Below are positions 34,173 to 42,759 of a stretch of DNA of 64,000 nt, piece by piece. Each line of letters begins with the position of its first letter. The first letter of the stretch is position 1. The translations under genes were made by a program, and so were the position numbers. The stretch is from Magnetococcales bacterium WMHbinv6 (GTDB lineage: Bacteria > Pseudomonadota > Magnetococcia > Magnetococcales > Magnetaquicoccaceae): positions 1-64,000 of the forward strand of contig PDZV01000018.1 of the NCBI GenBank assembly GCA_002753135.1. Direction: 5' to 3'. The notes under the pieces are model-generated. The model worked only from the letters and a program-made list of their open reading frames with translations, made no database searches and had not been told where the DNA came from.

Positions 34173-34336
34173 ATTTCTCCTGGTTGGCGGATCTTTGGCG
34201 CACAGACCATGCAGAAGGCGAACAGAGGCGTTTTCAGAGGGTGGAGGTAAAATGATAGCCTTGCGACGGAATCGAACTGAAACATGGCGTTACGTGTCTT
34301 TAATTGCATGATGGAATTTTGACGAAGAGGTGACAT

Positions 34337-34816
34337 ATGAAGAAGAAATTTCCTTTTAGCGTGGCACACCCCCGGCGAGAGGTGGTAGGGCGACTGGAAC
34401 GGCATTTCACCGCCGACGGCAAGCGGGTACTGGTCGGAATGGTCAATCAACATCGCGTCTGGATTCTCTTTCGCGACGAGGATATAACAGCCGAATGGAC
34501 CGTTTACGGCGAGAGTGGCGACAGGCTTGGCGTTATGCTCTGGGCTCATTCGGCGTCATGGTTTGAATATTATGTCCATGCTGGCGCATTGCCTGTTTTG
34601 GGAGAAGGTGTGTTTTACGTTGCCTCTGAACGTGGAGATCACCGTTCAGAGCTTGTGGTTTTTCATGACCCGCAACCCGATGGCGGATTTGGTGTTGCTG
34701 GGGTCGATAATAGTCTGCAAGTAATTTCCGTTCCGGGGAAGAATCCGGCGCTTGATGCCATCCTGGCAGGGAAAGTGCCTGATTTCGAATCTGTTTCAAA
34801 GGACGCGGTGGCATGA
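34337..34816 (+). CDS. Hypothetical protein of the satellite, 159 residues
   Basis: Starts MKKKFPFSVAHPRREVVGRL; a GAAGAGGTG signal precedes the ATG. The sequence looks like a mainly beta, soluble protein (RVLVGMVNQHRVWILFRDED, LPVLGEGVFYVASERGDH). I do not recognise it. The four-base overlap with the terminase-like gene suggests a common job, perhaps in redirecting packaging. Confidence 0.6.
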   Translation: MKKKFPFSVAHPRREVVGRLERHFTADGKRVLVGMVNQHRVWILFRDEDITAEWTVYGESGDRLGVMLWAHSASWFEYYVHAGALPVLGEGVFYVASERGDHRSELVVFHDPQPDGGFGVAGVDNSLQVISVPGKNPALDAILAGKVPDFESVSKDAVA

Positions 34817-35313
34817 GTATTAAACCAAGTGTGACAAATTTGCAACAGTGCCGGGGGAAAGTGGCTTCCCCCGCGATAACCGCCAGGCGAAAACAGATTT
34901 TCCTGGAGACGTTGGCCACTTGCGGCGTGGTACGTCGGGCGGCTGAGGTATCGGGCACAACTCGGAAGAGTCTGTACACTTACCGAACGTCTGACCCCGA
35001 TTTTGCAGAGGCGTGGGATATAGCGTTGCAGGACTTTGCCGACCGTCTGGAGGAAGCGGCGCATTCGCGAGCTGTTGACGGCTACGAGGAACCTGTTTTC
35101 CAGGGCGGGCAACAGGTCGGCACCGTGCGCAAGTATAGCGATAGCCTTCTGCTTGCCATGCTTCGGGCAAGGCGGCCAGAGTACCAGAGCAAGCCTACTG
35201 TCACGGTACAGGCACCACCCTTTACCCTTCCAGACATGCCACAGGTCTACGTCGATCCGTCCGGCAATTCTTTTACCCTGGTCGATGGCCAGCTACGACC
35301 AGCGGCAAGTTGA
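34813..35313 (+). CDS. Terminase small-subunit-like protein
   Basis: A 166-residue protein with the pattern of phage small terminases. An N-terminal HTH (ITARRKQIFLETLATCGVVR, RAAEVSGTTRKSLYTYR) is followed by DPDFAEAWDIALQDFADRLE, AAHSRAVDGYEEPVF and the stretch VRKYSDSLLLAMLRARRPEYQ. No large terminase, portal or capsid gene is present in the element. A lone small terminase is what phage satellites use to direct a helper phage's packaging machinery to their own DNA. That use here is inferred. Confidence 0.8.
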   Translation: MSIKPSVTNLQQCRGKVASPAITARRKQIFLETLATCGVVRRAAEVSGTTRKSLYTYRTSDPDFAEAWDIALQDFADRLEEAAHSRAVDGYEEPVFQGGQQVGTVRKYSDSLLLAMLRARRPEYQSKPTVTVQAPPFTLPDMPQVYVDPSGNSFTLVDGQLRPAAS

Positions 35314-35333
35314 CCTGTCGGAGTCAGGACAAG

Positions 35334-35361
35334 AACCCCGGAGCAGTTGGCCGGGGTTTTT
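35334..35361 (+). terminator. Rho-independent terminator of the satellite
   Basis: AACCCCGG (35334-35341) pairs with CCGGGGTT (35351-35358), followed by a run of T. It lies 20 bases after the terminase-like gene and ends the rightward transcript. Confidence 0.88.
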
Positions 35362-35420
35362 TTGTTGGCGGGTTGTCCCTGGTCGGGCAAGGACAGAAAA
35401 GATCCGACTTTCTTCCTGTT

Positions 35421-35438
35421 GCTTACTATTTGCTTACT
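35421..35438. repeat. GCTTACT pair at the right end of the satellite
   Basis: GCTTACT-ATTT-GCTTACT at 35421-35438, followed by GGAA, exactly as at 28494-28511. It lies between the terminator and the tRNA. Probable right arm sites for the integrase. Confidence 0.6.
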
Positions 35439-35486
35439 GGAACAAAAACGGCCACCTTGTGAGTGACCGTAAGTGCTTGTTTTGTA

Positions 35487-35562
<76 letters not shown>

Positions 35563-35733
35563 CAAGGGGTAATGGGCTGCATTTTGACAGCTTTTCTCGC
35601 CGAGTCAAGGCCAAAACAGCAGCGACAGCATGAAATCCTTGCCCATATTCCAACGATGTTTTACAGTCTTAGCCTCGTTCGGGGTTCAAACCTGCCGGCT
35701 TTTCCATCCCTCTAACCGCGATACGGAAGACTT

Positions 35734-36195
35734 ATGTCGATGACTCTGTTACTTCTCGCCCTCCATATTTTATCCGCAACCATCTGGGTCGGCGGTATGT
35801 TCTTTGCCCATATGGTGCTGCGACCTGCTGCCCTGCCCCTGGAACTTGAATCCCGTATCGACCTCTGGTTCCGCATCTTCTCACGTTTTTTCCCATGGGT
35901 TTGGGCGGTTGTCTTTACTTTGCCCCTCTCCGGTTATGGCCTGCTCTATGTCGCTTTCGCCAACCCTGATCCTACCCCTGCCTATATCCGTATCATGCAA
36001 TGGCTCGGTTGGACCATGATTTCCCTGTTTGTCTTTCTCTTCGCCACACACTTCCGCAATATGAGCAAAATGGTCCATAAACGGTTGCTCCCGGAAGCCG
36101 GCATCTACCTTAATCGTATCCGTATCACCGTCTCCGTCAATCTTCTGCTCGGCCTGCTTACCGTCATCGTCGCTACAACAGGAAGATACTGGTAA
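35734..36195 (+). CDS. CopD-like small integral membrane protein
   Basis: A 153-residue protein with four hydrophobic segments. It starts MSMTLLLLALHILSATIWVGG, where the His and Trp in the first helix (LHxxxxxxWVGG) match the CopD/DUF2269-type pattern, and MFFAHMVLRP follows. Later parts are SRFFPWVWAVVFTLPLSGYG and a conserved-looking RNMSKMVHKR loop. Proteins of this type are linked to copper or haem handling in other bacteria, but the precise role is not known. It stands alone beside the tRNA, convergent with the TPR lipoprotein gene, with a 6-base gap between their stops. Confidence 0.75.
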   Translation: MSMTLLLLALHILSATIWVGGMFFAHMVLRPAALPLELESRIDLWFRIFSRFFPWVWAVVFTLPLSGYGLLYVAFANPDPTPAYIRIMQWLGWTMISLFVFLFATHFRNMSKMVHKRLLPEAGIYLNRIRITVSVNLLLGLLTVIVATTGRYW

Positions 36196-36201
36196 AAAAT
36201 C

Positions 36202-37080
36202 CTACCACGACAAGTTGATGACCGATCCCCTCTGCAACGCCATCTGGGATCCGCTATACTCGCTTAAATGGTTCATACCCGTCTCAACCGCCATCTGCCA
36301 CCACTGTCGGGCCTGGTTGTATTCCCCTTTTAAACTGTAATACTCACCCAAATAAAAATAGGCATCGCACAAATACTCCTTGCCCTGCCGCTCACTCTTG
36401 CCTCGGGGAACAAGGCCAATCAACTCTTCAGCACTCAATTGCTCCAGATACATGGCAAATATGGCTCCTGGCCATGGTAAATGGGCAAACTCCCCCGGCT
36501 TGCGCTCACACTCCTCCTCGCGCCACACCGTTTTGCAACTGCTCACCAAACCATAGCGACCAGAACTGCCTGCCCGCTCCCGCGCCAAATAGAGCCATAA
36601 TACCGAATAGGGAGAACGCATTGCTGGCGGTGTATGGCGGAGATACTGTTCCAAATCTTTCTCTGCCTCAGCATACTCTGCCAATAAATAATACAACACC
36701 CCACGGTTGAACAAAGCGCGACCGGGCAGATTGCTACCCGGTAACGCCGCGCGCATCTTCATCGCTGCCGAAAAATCGGCAATCGCTGCCTCATGCGCCC
36801 CCATCCGCTGCTGCATCACCCCACGATTGTTCAGCACAATCGCCCGTTCCAACCCCGTCAGATCCGCATAGCTCAGGGCATCGGAAAAATAGCCCATTGC
36901 CGGTTCCCAATTGCCCGCTTCCGCCTCCTGGAGCCCCTTTTGCACCCGGACAGCCGCATTCTTGCCTGCGCCAGCTTCGGGCAATGACTGGGCCAGCGGC
37001 AACGATCGTTCAGGAACCGTCGTACATCCCAGCAAACCACCCATTCCGAACAGTATGCACGGCAGCACAAACCACCGCAT
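36202..37080 (-). CDS. TPR-repeat lipoprotein (NlpI-like)
   Basis: A 292-residue lipoprotein. The signal peptide ends in GLLGC with lipidated Cys19. At least three TPR-like units are visible (GLQEAEAGNWEPAMGYFSDA, ERAIVLNNRGVMQQRMGAHE, ALFNRGVLYYLLAEYAEAEK) and one near the C-terminus (AYFYLGEYYSLKGEYNQARQ). The architecture matches NlpI-type adaptors that hold envelope hydrolases and proteases together, though sequence similarity beyond the TPRs is not evident. I placed the start at ATG 37080, giving a clean signal peptide. Confidence 0.8.
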   Translation of the reverse strand: MRWFVLPCILFGMGGLLGCTTVPERSLPLAQSLPEAGAGKNAAVRVQKGLQEAEAGNWEPAMGYFSDALSYADLTGLERAIVLNNRGVMQQRMGAHEAAIADFSAAMKMRAALPGSNLPGRALFNRGVLYYLLAEYAEAEKDLEQYLRHTPPAMRSPYSVLWLYLARERAGSSGRYGLVSSCKTVWREEECERKPGEFAHLPWPGAIFAMYLEQLSAEELIGLVPRGKSERQGKEYLCDAYFYLGEYYSLKGEYNQARQWWQMAVETGMNHLSEYSGSQMALQRGSVINLSW

Positions 37081-37143
37081 TCGACAAGAATAACCCCTCA
37101 TCGCTTGCCTGATCCTCTTTTTCCGTTAATGCCAGGGTGCGGA

Positions 37144-37512
37144 TTATGCCTGACCTTCCTGTTCGGCAATCTCTTTTTTTACCTGCTCCATATCCAAGGC
37201 CAGAGCCTTCTCGACCACTTCCACCAAACTGGACTCCGGCAACATGCCAGGTTGCGAAAAGATGATTATCTTCTGGCGAAAAATCATCAAAGTCGGAATG
37301 GAGCGAATCTGAAAAGCCCCTGCCAACTCTTGCTCCTCATCGGTATTTACCTTGCCGAATACCACGTCGGGATATTTTTCTGAAACTTTGTCAAAAATGG
37401 GCGCAAAAGAACGGCACGGCCCACACCACGGTGCCCAAAAGTCAACCAAAACCATATCATGCCCCGCGATGGTGTCGCCAAAATTTGTTGCAGTCAACGC
37501 TACACTTGCCAT
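37144..37512 (-). CDS. trxA: Thioredoxin
   Basis: A 122-residue thioredoxin with the redox motif VDFWAPWCGPCRSFAP, followed by VVFGKVNTDEEQELAGAF and the cis-Pro region IRSIPTLMIFRQ. It has no signal peptide, so it acts in the cytoplasm. The C-terminal tail is slightly longer than E. coli TrxA. It sits between lpxB and the TPR lipoprotein gene on the same strand and could be a second thioredoxin of the genome. Confidence 0.92.
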   Translation of the reverse strand: MASVALTATNFGDTIAGHDMVLVDFWAPWCGPCRSFAPIFDKVSEKYPDVVFGKVNTDEEQELAGAFQIRSIPTLMIFRQKIIIFSQPGMLPESSLVEVVEKALALDMEQVKKEIAEQEGQA

Positions 37513-37538
37513 TCTCTACTCTCCCGCCTTCTTAAAGG

Positions 37539-38720
37539 TTAATGTACTGAGAAATCCCCTTCGCGGGAGGATTTCCCAAGCATTTCCAGCACCACATCCA
37601 CCGGATGCCGGTCTGCATGGGCCAAACTTGCGCGCACCTCGGCATAACCGGCGCGCAAATGGCTGACTCGCTCTTCATCCGTCAACAACGCCTGCAGGTC
37701 ATCGGCTAAACGTGCAGCCTGCACCTCCCGTTGAATCCGCTCGGTCACCAAACCATAGCCAGCAACCAGATTGGCCAAAGAGATATAGGGTACACGAATC
37801 ACCCGTCGACCAATCTCGTAGGTCATACGATTGACCCGATAGACAACCACCATCGGCGCTCCCAATAAAGCCGCCTCCAACGTGGCCGTACCAGAGGCAA
37901 CCAAAGCCGCGTCCGCCGCCGCCAACAAAGAGTAGGTATCTCCCTGTCGCCAATCAACCCGCACCCTTCCCGGTTGACTGCCTACCATTTCGGCCGGCCA
38001 GCAGGCGGCCAAATCGGTGACCGTCAGCGTATCCGCCAAGGCGATGACAAAACGGAGAGAGGGCAAACGGCCATGCAACGCCTGACAGGTTGCCAACATC
38101 GGCAGCAATAAACGGTGCAGTTCGCCATGTCGACTGCCAGGCAACAAAACCACCAGTTTTTCTTCCTGGCGCAAGCCCAAGCGGGCACGCATCTCCTCTC
38201 GCCCATGGCGGGCTACCGCCAGTTGCGTCAGTGGATGGCCAACAAAGGTAACCGGCAGCTTGGTGTGGGCATAAACTGCAATTTCAAAGGGAAACAACAC
38301 CAACAAATGATCAATACTGCGGGCAATTTTATTGACCCGTCCCGCACGCCAAGCCCATACCTGCGGGCTGACATAGTGGATTACCCGAATGCCCAACGCT
38401 TTGGCCCGCCGCGCCAGCATAAAATTGAAGTCCGGCAAATCAATGGTAATCAGCAGGGCCGGGCCTTCCTGTCGCAACAAACGGGTCAAATAGGCCATGA
38501 CCTGCCATAAACGGGGTAAGCGACGGATGACCTCAACCAAACCGATCACCGAAAGATCGTTGACATCATAATCACTCTGCAAACCCTGCGCACGCATACG
38601 CTGGCCACCGACCCCGATCACCCGCAAATCGGGTAACCGTTCCCGCAAAGCGGCCAGTAAAGCCCCGCCCAGCAAGTCGCCTGATGCCTCTCCGGCAACC
38701 ATCATCACGGTTTCAGGCAC
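37539..38720 (-). CDS. lpxB: Lipid-A-disaccharide synthase LpxB
   Basis: A 393-residue GT19 enzyme that joins UDP-diacylglucosamine and lipid X into the lipid A disaccharide at the inner membrane. Signatures are MMVAGEASGDLLGGALLAAL, the HYVSPQVWAWR motif, VTFVGHPL, LLPGSRHGE and the acceptor region ASGTATLEAALLGAPMVVVY. The GTG at 38720 overlaps the stop of the oxidoreductase by eight bases and begins just before the conserved glycine loop, so I prefer it to the long upstream extension. Final lipid A gene of this block. Confidence 0.95.
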   Translation of the reverse strand: MPETVMMVAGEASGDLLGGALLAALRERLPDLRVIGVGGQRMRAQGLQSDYDVNDLSVIGLVEVIRRLPRLWQVMAYLTRLLRQEGPALLITIDLPDFNFMLARRAKALGIRVIHYVSPQVWAWRAGRVNKIARSIDHLLVLFPFEIAVYAHTKLPVTFVGHPLTQLAVARHGREEMRARLGLRQEEKLVVLLPGSRHGELHRLLLPMLATCQALHGRLPSLRFVIALADTLTVTDLAACWPAEMVGSQPGRVRVDWRQGDTYSLLAAADAALVASGTATLEAALLGAPMVVVYRVNRMTYEIGRRVIRVPYISLANLVAGYGLVTERIQREVQAARLADDLQALLTDEERVSHLRAGYAEVRASLAHADRHPVDVVLEMLGKSSREGDFSVH

Positions 38721-39732
38721 GTGCTTTTTCCGTCCCGGCGGGTGTAGAAAAGGCAGCAATGGCCTGCCGAATCTGTTGCACCACGGCCAAAGATCGACGT
38801 CCATCCTCACCACTCACCACAGGTTTTTCGCCGTGGCGTACCGCTTGGCAAAAGGCGCGTATTTGTGCCTCAAGGGTATCATAGACCGTTACCGGCATCT
38901 CTTCTCCCTCCAGTCCACCGTTCGGTACGCTCCCTTGATAGGCACCCCGCCGCAACAGAGTCAATTGATTGCGGGCAAAATCCAAGGTAAAAAAACCGTC
39001 AGTCTGAAAAATTTTCATCCGTCGTACCGACTCCGCCGCCACACGGGAGGCCGTAATTTGCGCCACCGCGCCGTTGGCAAACTGCAAGCGGGCATGCGCC
39101 ACATCGCTCTGCTCGGTGACAATCGGCATACCCACCGCATCCACCGCAACCACTTCCGAGTCGATTAACGTCAGCGCCAGATCCACATCGTGAATCATCA
39201 AATCCTGCACCACATCCAGATCCAGGGAACGGCCTTTGAAGGGGGCCAGGCGGGACGATTCAAGCAAACGCGGTGCCCGCAGCAAGCCGCTTTGACGCAA
39301 AACCTGGACTGCCGGATGAAAACGTTTGAGCTGTCCAACCTGCAATACCGCCCCGTGCTGCTGCGCGACAGCCAGCAAACGATCCGCCTCTGCCAAGGTG
39401 CTGGTCATCGGCTTTTCCAACAACACCGCAACCCCAGCCTGCAGACACCGTTCAGCAATGAGGCCATGACTCTCTGTCGGCGTGGCCACACTGACCAGAT
39501 CGACTTTTGATAAAATTTCTTCAAAATTTGTGGTGTAGGCAACCCCCAACTCTTCACCCACCAAACGGGCACGCTCCAAGGCGTTATCAGCCACCCACAG
39601 CAACGAGACATTTTCCATCTTCTGGTATTTTTGCGCATGGAATCGGCCCAAATAGCCGACACCGATCACCGCCGCACGCAATACCTTGTCATCTGCCGCA
39701 GGCTGTGTAGGCTCTGACATCATGGCACTCAT
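38713..39732 (-). CDS. Gfo/Idh/MocA-family oxidoreductase
   Basis: A 339-residue NAD(P)-dependent sugar dehydrogenase-like protein: AAVIGVGYLGRFHAQKYQ for nucleotide binding, VATPTESHGLIAERCLQAG and VLLEKPMTSTLAEADRLL, and DLMIHDVDLALTLI near the catalytic His. The gene is regularly found between lpxI and lpxB in alphaproteobacteria. In some bacteria a related oxidoreductase (GnnA) makes the 3-keto sugar for GlcN3N-type lipid A, but its partner GnnB aminotransferase is not here. The start at 39732 is backed by a GCGGGGG signal. Confidence 0.88.
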   Translation of the reverse strand: MSAMMSEPTQPAADDKVLRAAVIGVGYLGRFHAQKYQKMENVSLLWVADNALERARLVGEELGVAYTTNFEEILSKVDLVSVATPTESHGLIAERCLQAGVAVLLEKPMTSTLAEADRLLAVAQQHGAVLQVGQLKRFHPAVQVLRQSGLLRAPRLLESSRLAPFKGRSLDLDVVQDLMIHDVDLALTLIDSEVVAVDAVGMPIVTEQSDVAHARLQFANGAVAQITASRVAAESVRRMKIFQTDGFFTLDFARNQLTLLRRGAYQGSVPNGGLEGEEMPVTVYDTLEAQIRAFCQAVRHGEKPVVSGEDGRRSLAVVQQIRQAIAAFSTPAGTEKARA

Positions 39733-39787
39733 TTTTTCCCCCGCTTGATTTATCCCCTTTGTCAACCAGTTCTTGTCTCGGCACCAA

Positions 39788-40660
39788 TCAAGAGCTTGTG
39801 GGCTGCCGCTCCATCTCCTCAGCCCGACAGCCCAATAACACCAAATGGTGACGATCCACCAAAGACCGGGTCTGCTCCGGTTCAAGCAGGATGGCCCCGC
39901 CGGCCTCTACCGCCAACACCTGCAAGCCGGCGTCAACCATTTTTTTAATCGTGTTCGGACCAATGGTCGGCAAATCCAAACGCCGATCCTGCATCGGTTT
40001 GGCAACTTTCACCACCACACCGCCGCCGTCATCTGCCCAACCTTTGCCGACAGCCAAAGGACCAGCCCGCATGATCATGGCATCCGTTCCCTCCATGGCC
40101 TCTACGGCAATGACCATTTTTTGCCGTACAACCACTCCTTGGCCGATGTCCAAACGCCCCAACTCTTTGGCTGCCCACCAACCAAAACGAATATCCGCCC
40201 ACTCGACTGCCGTCGGTTGCCGTTGGCTTAACAGTCCAGCCGGAGCCAGCAACTCTGGAACAAAATCGGTAACCGATTTTAATTGTAGGCCATGCTGTTC
40301 CAAAATGGCGGCAGCGGACCGTAACAATAAATCATCGTGACGGTGTACCAGGCTCAGCACCATTTTCAAGGCGAGAAAATCAGGACGGACCTGCCAAATG
40401 CGTGCTTTGGTGATGCCACCGGCCATCACCACCCATTTGACATGGTGTTGTAGAAAAAAATCGAGAATCTTCTGAAATTGGCCCAAACGCACCCAACAGA
40501 AGGAGGTGACCAGCGCCGCCAAACGGGGATCGGTTTCACCGGTATGTCCTACTGCAACAATCCGGTAACCAGGCAGCGCCTGAGCAAACAACAGCGGCAA
40601 TTGACCATTGCCGGCAATCAGCCCGATTCCCTGGCCTTCCGTTGCACCGTTCAGCGACAA
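39788..40660 (-). CDS. lpxI: UDP-2,3-diacylglucosamine pyrophosphatase LpxI
   Basis: A 290-residue DUF1009 protein: GIGLIAGNGQLPLLFAQA at the N-terminus, WVVMAGGITKARIW, RSAAAILEQHGL, DIGQGVVVRQKMVIAVEAME, GTDAMIMRAG, and VVVKVAKPMQDRRLDLPTIG followed by AGGAILLE. LpxI hydrolyses UDP-diacylglucosamine to lipid X and replaces LpxH in alphaproteobacteria and relatives. Its start overlaps the end of lpxA by ten bases. Confidence 0.95.
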   Translation of the reverse strand: MSLNGATEGQGIGLIAGNGQLPLLFAQALPGYRIVAVGHTGETDPRLAALVTSFCWVRLGQFQKILDFFLQHHVKWVVMAGGITKARIWQVRPDFLALKMVLSLVHRHDDLLLRSAAAILEQHGLQLKSVTDFVPELLAPAGLLSQRQPTAVEWADIRFGWWAAKELGRLDIGQGVVVRQKMVIAVEAMEGTDAMIMRAGPLAVGKGWADDGGGVVVKVAKPMQDRRLDLPTIGPNTIKKMVDAGLQVLAVEAGGAILLEPEQTRSLVDRHHLVLLGCRAEEMERQPTSS

Positions 40661-41421
40661 ATTCCCCTCTGCCCTGTCTGCAAAAATTCCAACAAATACT
40701 GGACTTCCGTTGAATCGGAAAACTGCCGCTCAATCTCTTCGATGGCCTGTTCCAGCCGCAAATTGGAGCGAAAGACCAATCGATGCGCCTGACGGATGGT
40801 TTTGATGACCTCTTCGGAAAAACCATTGCGACGCAATCCCACGACGTTTACACCGGTAATTTGCGCCCGGTTGCCTGCTGCCGAAGCAAACGGAACCACA
40901 TCCATGGAGATGGCCGACGCACCACCAATAAACGCATTGCGTCCGATACGGGCAAACTGATGAACTGCCGTCAAACCGCCAATCACCGCATAATCTTGAA
41001 CCTCTACATGACCAGCCAAGGTTGCCCCATTGGCCATAATCACCTGCTCACCAACCCGGCAATCGTGGGCAACATGGGCATAGGCCATAATCATGCAATG
41101 ATCTCCCACCCGCGTCATGCCGCCACCTTTGGCCGTACCACGATGAATGCTGACAAATTCACGGATTTGACATTTACTGCCAATCTCCACCCGCGTTGGC
41201 TCATCCGCATAATGCAGATCTTGAGGTGCCTGGCCAATAGAGGCAAAATTGAAGATATGGCTGCCGTCGCCAATCCGGGTATGACCTTCGATAACGGCGT
41301 GCGATCCCACTTCCACATCGGCACCCAGTATCACATCCGGACCGATAACCGCATAGGGTCCAATACGGACACCGTCCGACAATTTTGCTTTCGGATCAAC
41401 AACGGCAGTAGGATGAATCAT
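40651..41421 (-). CDS. lpxA: UDP-N-acetylglucosamine acyltransferase LpxA
   Basis: A 256-residue left-handed beta-helix acyltransferase carrying out the first step of lipid A synthesis. It starts MIHPTAVVDPKAKLSDGVRI with hexapeptide repeats throughout. The catalytic His is in MAYAHVAHDCRVGEQ, and GLTAVHQFARIGRNAFIGGAS and the C-terminal helical domain (EEVIKTIRQAHRLVFRSN) are typical. Overlaps fabZ by four bases (ATGA). Confidence 0.96.
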   Translation of the reverse strand: MIHPTAVVDPKAKLSDGVRIGPYAVIGPDVILGADVEVGSHAVIEGHTRIGDGSHIFNFASIGQAPQDLHYADEPTRVEIGSKCQIREFVSIHRGTAKGGGMTRVGDHCMIMAYAHVAHDCRVGEQVIMANGATLAGHVEVQDYAVIGGLTAVHQFARIGRNAFIGGASAISMDVVPFASAAGNRAQITGVNVVGLRRNGFSEEVIKTIRQAHRLVFRSNLRLEQAIEEIERQFSDSTEVQYLLEFLQTGQRGICR

Positions 41422-41888
41422 GCCGATGCCCCCTGTGTTGCCACCGCAGAGCCATCCGAATCACGGGTCATGGCCATCAACTCTGCCTCGGTCACCAACT
41501 GATCATCCACATAGGCCCGACCGGCGAAACGCCAGATATCCCTACGTCGTTTCAACAAAGTCAATTCCAGACGCAACTGATCACCAGGAATTACCGGTTT
41601 ACGGAAGCGAACATTATCGATGGTCATAAAATAGACCAAACGGGAACACACCGACTTCGGATCCGTTTTACCGGCCAGCAAAGCCCCCGCCTGGGCCATC
41701 GCTTCCAGAATCAACACCCCCGGCATCACCGGATGACCCGGAAAATGACCAACAAAAAATGGCTCATTAAAGGAAACATTTTTGATGGCCACCAGTCGCT
41801 CACCAGGCACTACCTCAATCACCCGATCCACCAACAAAAATGGGTAACGGTGCGGTAAAATATTTAAAATTTCTTGCACGGAATCCAC
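41418..41888 (-). CDS. fabZ: 3-hydroxyacyl-ACP dehydratase FabZ
   Basis: A 156-residue hot-dog dehydratase: EILNILPHRYPFLLVDRVIE, then FFVGHFPGHPVMPGVLILEAMAQAG with the active-site His and Glu. I chose GTG 41888, which has GTTGGAGGG correctly spaced before it and gives the usual length; an ATG at 41909 lacks such a signal. It is unusual that no lpxD lies immediately upstream. Confidence 0.93.
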   Translation of the reverse strand: MDSVQEILNILPHRYPFLLVDRVIEVVPGERLVAIKNVSFNEPFFVGHFPGHPVMPGVLILEAMAQAGALLAGKTDPKSVCSRLVYFMTIDNVRFRKPVIPGDQLRLELTLLKRRRDIWRFAGRAYVDDQLVTEAELMAMTRDSDGSAVATQGASA

Positions 41889-42020
41889 GGTCAACCCTCC
41901 AACATGCACACTCTGTCGATCCTATTGCCATCATCCTGCCCAGCAGTCGCCCCACTCCACCAAAACAGCCAGACGGTTCTGTCTCTCTTCTGGGCGTCAG
42001 CCTTTCGATACGGAAAAATC

Positions 42021-42138
42021 AGGGAGTGTTGGCATGCGGCCAACAATTCCATCTTGATACGGCGTCACCGGGTCACTACGCTGTGCGCGGCAGAGCCCTT
42101 GTTTGAAGGGCTTTTGGCCTCGAATGAGAACACTCCCT
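42021..42138. repeat. MITE-like element 2 between skp and fabZ
   Basis: A 118-base segment with a perfect 10-bp terminal inverted repeat, AGGGAGTGTT at 42021-42030 and AACACTCCCT at 42129-42138. It has an internal hairpin GCCCTT-GTTTG-AAGGGC. It codes for nothing. The skp stop codon TAG overlaps its right end, as seen for element 1 at 17.2 kb, and the ends follow the same AGGGNGTGTTG pattern. It occupies the place where lpxD normally lies. Confidence 0.6.
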
Positions 42139-42688
42139 AAAACCATTTTTTGGTACGCTCGTTGAGTCGTACCAACACACGGTCTGTAATATCAATTGAA
42201 CCCGCCGCAAACAACACCTGACCTTTGCCGAACACGACGGTGTATCCCTCTTCGCGACCAATCTCTTCGATCACCTTGAGCAAGGCTTCCGTAATTTTTT
42301 TGGTCCAACGACCATTCTCCCGATCAATGGCAGCCTGATTGTCCTCCACCAATCTTTGATAATCACGCAATTTGCTGCGCAGTTCATTTTCTGAATCGGG
42401 ACCTGCATCGGGTCGGCTGACACCTTTACGTTTTTCGATCTCCGCCTTCATCGTCTTGATTTCATCCTCCATGGCACTCACCTCCTGTTGTTTGGTGGTC
42501 AGTTTTTTCTGGAGAATATCACGCGCCTGTTTCGCCGCATCCGAAGCCGCCATGGCCCGTGGCACATCGACGAACGCCAACTTGTAAGAGTCCGCCGCCA
42601 CCGCAGTGCCGCTCCACATCAGACCAAGCAACACCAGCCAACACAACGGCAACCATTGCACCTGCTTGTTGTGTCGTAATGTATTCAT
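42137..42688 (-). CDS. skp: Periplasmic chaperone Skp/OmpH
   Basis: A 183-residue periplasmic chaperone for outer-membrane proteins. A signal peptide (LVLLGLMWSGTAVAADS) is followed by YKLAFVDVPRAMAASDA, then a long coiled coil (KQQEVSAMEDEIKTMKAEIE) and a C-terminal sheet region (YTVVFGKGQVLFAAGSIDIT). The ATG at 42688 has AAAGGTGG upstream. It follows bamA by 71 bases, the classic pairing. The last residues and the TAG stop are formed at the edge of a MITE-like repeat, so the C-terminus may be altered relative to its relatives. Confidence 0.92.
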   Translation of the reverse strand: MNTLRHNKQVQWLPLCWLVLLGLMWSGTAVAADSYKLAFVDVPRAMAASDAAKQARDILQKKLTTKQQEVSAMEDEIKTMKAEIEKRKGVSRPDAGPDSENELRSKLRDYQRLVEDNQAAIDRENGRWTKKITEALLKVIEEIGREEGYTVVFGKGQVLFAAGSIDITDRVLVRLNERTKKWF

Positions 42689-42759
42689 GCCTGTGCCACC
42701 TTTCTTTCTGCGCACCGAAGCGATTGCCAGTTTACCATACCATCAGTTTGACTGGAGAA

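Noticed and set aside
38713-39732. GnnA of a GnnAB amino-sugar lipid A pathway
   Set aside because: No GnnB aminotransferase is adjacent, and this oxidoreductase family is commonly found in the lpx cluster without it; left as a family-level call.
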